A stretch of DNA of 32,697 nt from an uncultured Clostridia bacterium (GTDB taxonomy: Bacteria; Bacillota; Clostridia; Christensenellales; UBA1242). Both the position numbers and the translations under genes were made by a program. Within the stretch, counting starts at the first letter, position 1. Each line of letters begins with the position of its first letter. The stretch lies in the NCBI GenBank assembly GCA_934747255.1, contig CAKVGH010000010.1, positions 1 through 32,697 on the forward strand, given 5' to 3'. The notes beneath the pieces are model-generated. The model did not search any database. It saw nothing but the letters and a program-made list of their open reading frames with translations, and was not told the origin of the DNA. Shown here piece after piece: positions 30,020-32,697 of the stretch.

Positions 30020-32697
30020 ATGGAGAACAAGTTAGACAAGTATGGTTTGGTTAAAATCAAAAATCCAAATGGCAGTTTCTTAAAAAACATTATCCTAGGG
30101 CTATGTATGCTCGTTTTGTCATTTGGTGGCTTTGGTTTGTTTACTAGTTTGAATAAAAAAACAGTCGACGCTGGAGTAATTCATAATTACAAATCGGAGA
30201 CTGTTGATGCAAAAATGTACTTTGACCTAGATGCCAATGGCGGTACAAGTTCTTATACTAAATTGTACCCTAGGGTAAAATATACCTATGAGTCTTGGGA
30301 AGAATTCAAAATGTTTCAAGATAACGGCAATATTTGGCCAGTGAATTGGCTCGAGGAAAGATACACCTACGATTACAATGTTACTGGTATTTATTTTAAC
30401 AATAGTTACTCTTCTGGCACGCAAATTGGTATCCACAATAGCGATAAAAAATTGATTTCAATTCCAACGAAATTAAATTCAGCATTTTTAGGATACTACT
30501 TAGCGGAAGATTTGCATTATACATACAACGGTGGGCAATCATCTGGAACTTTTCCTGCGGGCTATCAAATGTTCGATGCGGAAGGACATTTTGTACCTTA
30601 TTATTCTTCATCAGCTGGTACTGGTGATGACTTTAATTATGCGGTTCATGATAATGAAAACAAAAATGTTAAATTAGTAGCCCATTGGAAGTATCTTGGC
30701 ACAAGATTTTCAATAGAGTTTCGTGATTCAGAAACCAATTCTCTAATTGATGGTGCATCTGCCACTTTTGAGGATGACGATTCTGCAAATGCTTTCCCTG
30801 ATTTTGCTAGCGAAGCAGCATTTTCTTCATTCGAATTAGATTATCAAGGCAGTATATTGTTTAATGGCGATAAATCTTACACAAGAGAGTTATATCTTGC
30901 AACTCGTTTTAACAAAGCTGCTTCAAAATACTCAAGTTATACTGTGAAAATTCCTAATGGTTATGCAATTTCTACCAGCGATATTGGTGGTGTAACTTTG
31001 GATTTAATGCAAAAAAATTCAAGTGGAAATACCGTACGAACTTCAACAAATTTAACAAAAACCAGTGGTTTGTATACATACAATAGTTCCTTTACGCTTA
31101 ACAATAGTCTTTCATCGGATTTAATTACTGTAACAATTTGGTTAAGACCAATAAAACGACAAATACATATATATGGCTTGCCAGTAAATAGTGAATATAC
31201 GGATATTTGGCAATACAGAACCAAATGGTATAAGTCAAACAGCAGTGGCGACATTGATTTGTCAAGTGAAATAACATCGTTCCAAGATGCAGATGGTAAT
31301 TTGTCTAGTGGAGTATACAAAGACGGCTATATTTTCAAAGGCATTAAAGCACATTTGAATGATACTATTGCATCAGGATACATTGTTTCAAGTGATGGTA
31401 GTTTAGTTAAAAATCCTTTGTTTGGTAATAGTCAATGGATATTTGAAGACCCTGCTGAATATGGAGAAGCATATTATCAATATTTAGGAAGAACAATGCT
31501 CGATGCAAACAACAATTCTTCGGATAGTGACGGCACAACAACAATTTATATCAATGATGTTATGACAACTTCTGGCACATTGGAAGTTAGAAATTCCGAT
31601 ATGAGTGCCGTTATGACAACTTCTGCTAATGCAATTACAAAACCAACGAGAACAGGTTATACTTTCCTAGGTTACTATTACAATGATTTGCAAGTAATTA
31701 AATCAACAGGATATTTGGCATCACTAACTCAAAGCAGTTTGCAATCAATCCAAGGTCAAACACTAGTAGCCAAATGGTCAAAAGCGGTAACATTAAACAA
31801 AAACCTTAGCAGTGCGACTGCGGGCACAACAACGATTTATGCAGATGGAGACGGATATCTATATATAGATTCGCAAGTTACAACATCAATTGATGCAGCA
31901 TCGACATCGTCGTTTACATTGCCAACAGCTAGTGCATATCAATTTGCTGGTTATTATCAATCTAAATCAGGTGCAGATGGATTGAGATCAAGTGAACTGA
32001 TAATAAATAGTCAAGGAAAACTATCTTTAAATGCCAAAAATGGCGGGATAACAGTAGTTAATTTGTATGCAGGTTGGATTGCAAAAGGTAGTGTGATAAC
32101 TGTAGCATTGGATAATTTAGGCGGTACAGGTTCTGTTAGCAATTTGTACTACAACACTGCAAGTAACAGATATTATACAGATTCAGCATGCACAAAAATG
32201 GTTTCAACAGTATCTGGAGAAGGTTCAGTAACAATATCAACTCCAACCAAAGGAGGTTGGTCATTTGGTGGCTACTACACCTCATATTCTGGCACTAGTG
32301 CTTCTGGGACTATGGTAATTACTAATGCTGGTAAATATACTCTACAGGGCGCATCATCAAACATAACAACTTTGTATGCAAAATGGACAGCTACAGCTAG
32401 TGGTTCTGTAATATTAGAAAAAAATTGGCGAGATCAAGTAGCAAATGCAACAACTGGTATTTCCTTGGCTTCGACAGATATAACAAGTATAACAGTAGGT
32501 GCAGCAGCACCAACTGGATATTATTTTACTGGTAAAACTACAAATCTAGGCTTGGATATATATCGTAGTTCAACTGTATCAACGGACATGGCATTTGTGC
32601 ATCCGGGAACTATCATGTTTGCTGCAAATGATGATATTGGTATATTTGGTTCATTAACAAGTATTAAAAATATTACATTTGGTACAAATATAAATAA
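30020..32697 (+). CDS. InlB-repeat surface protein, 5' part (3' end outside window)
   Basis: The frame is open from ATG 30020 to the window end (about 892 residues seen), with a strong ribosome binding site (AAAAGGAGA). Residues about 22-44 form a hydrophobic signal or anchor segment (SFLKNIILGLCMLVLSFGGF). A long ectodomain with FDLDANGG-like and HWKYLG segments follows. At least three Flg_new/InlB-type repeats lie in the second half, each with (Y/W)(T/Q/S)FxGYY and then a LxAKW, LYAGW or LYAKW end (around residues 550-590, 630-690 and 745-795). There is no catalytic motif. It is of the same general kind as the protein at the start of the window. A role in surface adhesion is a family-level guess. 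The leader to the likely promoter is unusually long. Confidence 0.88.
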   Translation, partial: MENKLDKYGLVKIKNPNGSFLKNIILGLCMLVLSFGGFGLFTSLNKKTVDAGVIHNYKSETVDAKMYFDLDANGGTSSYTKLYPRVKYTYESWEEFKMFQDNGNIWPVNWLEERYTYDYNVTGIYFNNSYSSGTQIGIHNSDKKLISIPTKLNSAFLGYYLAEDLHYTYNGGQSSGTFPAGYQMFDAEGHFVPYYSSSAGTGDDFNYAVHDNENKNVKLVAHWKYLGTRFSIEFRDSETNSLIDGASATFEDDDSANAFPDFASEAAFSSFELDYQGSILFNGDKSYTRELYLATRFNKAASKYSSYTVKIPNGYAISTSDIGGVTLDLMQKNSSGNTVRTSTNLTKTSGLYTYNSSFTLNNSLSSDLITVTIWLRPIKRQIHIYGLPVNSEYTDIWQYRTKWYKSNSSGDIDLSSEITSFQDADGNLSSGVYKDGYIFKGIKAHLNDTIASGYIVSSDGSLVKNPLFGNSQWIFEDPAEYGEAYYQYLGRTMLDANNNSSDSDGTTTIYINDVMTTSGTLEVRNSDMSAVMTTSANAITKPTRTGYTFLGYYYNDLQVIKSTGYLASLTQSSLQSIQGQTLVAKWSKAVTLNKNLSSATAGTTTIYADGDGYLYIDSQVTTSIDAASTSSFTLPTASAYQFAGYYQSKSGADGLRSSELIINSQGKLSLNAKNGGITVVNLYAGWIAKGSVITVALDNLGGTGSVSNLYYNTASNRYYTDSACTKMVSTVSGEGSVTISTPTKGGWSFGGYYTSYSGTSASGTMVITNAGKYTLQGASSNITTLYAKWTATASGSVILEKNWRDQVANATTGISLASTDITSITVGAAAPTGYYFTGKTTNLGLDIYRSSTVSTDMAFVHPGTIMFAANDDIGIFGSLTSIKNITFGTNIN

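Noticed and set aside
1..32697. CRISPR array, insertion sequence with transposase, or prophage
   Set aside because: No regular spaced repeats, transposase, integrase or phage structural genes were seen on either strand.
1..32697. Alternative genetic code (TGA as Trp), suggested by the high AT content
   Set aside because: TGA ends genes at 7480-7482 and 14611-14613, and tryptophans in the recognised proteins are encoded by TGG.

Overview
The window is AT-rich chromosomal DNA from what looks like an uncultured, endospore-forming low-GC member of the Bacillota (Clostridia-like). The evidence is a clear spoIVA, a gpr germination protease, a SpoVB-type flippase, AGGAG-type ribosome binding sites, sigma-A promoters, and many hairpin-plus-T-run terminators. 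TGA serves as a stop (for example at the ends of the DUF421 gene and the first TSUP gene), so the Mollicutes code does not apply. The species cannot be named from the sequence. The window cuts a very large surface-protein gene at each edge.

Layout. 1-5853 is the 3' part of a giant modular surface protein (Ig-like, MBG/YDG-like and InlB-type repeats) with a C-terminal membrane anchor. 5883-7038 is a block bounded by two inverted copies of a terminator-like repeat; it carries one unknown gene (6240-6812) with its own strong promoter. 7091-8199 (minus) is a DUF421 (YetF-type) / DUF4363 pair. 8200-8538 is a very AT-rich gap with no gene. 8539-10107 (minus) is a SpoVB-like flippase, divergent from a small double-LysM protein (10184-10477). 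10820-14104 (minus) is a 1094-residue membrane-anchored protein with four carbohydrate-binding-like ectodomains and a long cytoplasmic coiled coil. 14245-15325 (plus) holds two half-size TauE/SafE-type (TSUP) permeases and a 56-residue free-standing RnfB-like 4Fe-4S protein.

15407-18917 has a degenerate Ppx/GppA-HD protein, then an MreB-like actin fold and PlsY as a two-gene operon. 19104-20579 is spoIVA. rpsT (minus) and gpr (plus) diverge at 20750-22029 and are followed by a murI-like gene. A tRNA-Leu(CAA) lies at 23134-23219. An SDR gene and a serine-palmitoyltransferase-like PLP enzyme occupy 23594-25759. Two short, translationally coupled unknown genes (25851-26911, minus) diverge from an archaeal-like (type 2) valS (27075-29537). 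From 30020 to the window end is the 5' part of a second InlB-repeat surface protein.

Together the genes serve the cell envelope, sporulation and germination, and lipid synthesis (PlsY; possibly a sphingoid-base step). The most interesting points are the SPT-like/SDR pair, the inverted-repeat cassette with an orphan gene, the split TSUP pair beside a stand-alone Fe-S domain, the degenerate Ppx-like protein, a predicted leaderless mRNA, and a possible AUU start. All functional statements are read from motifs by eye; no database search was run.
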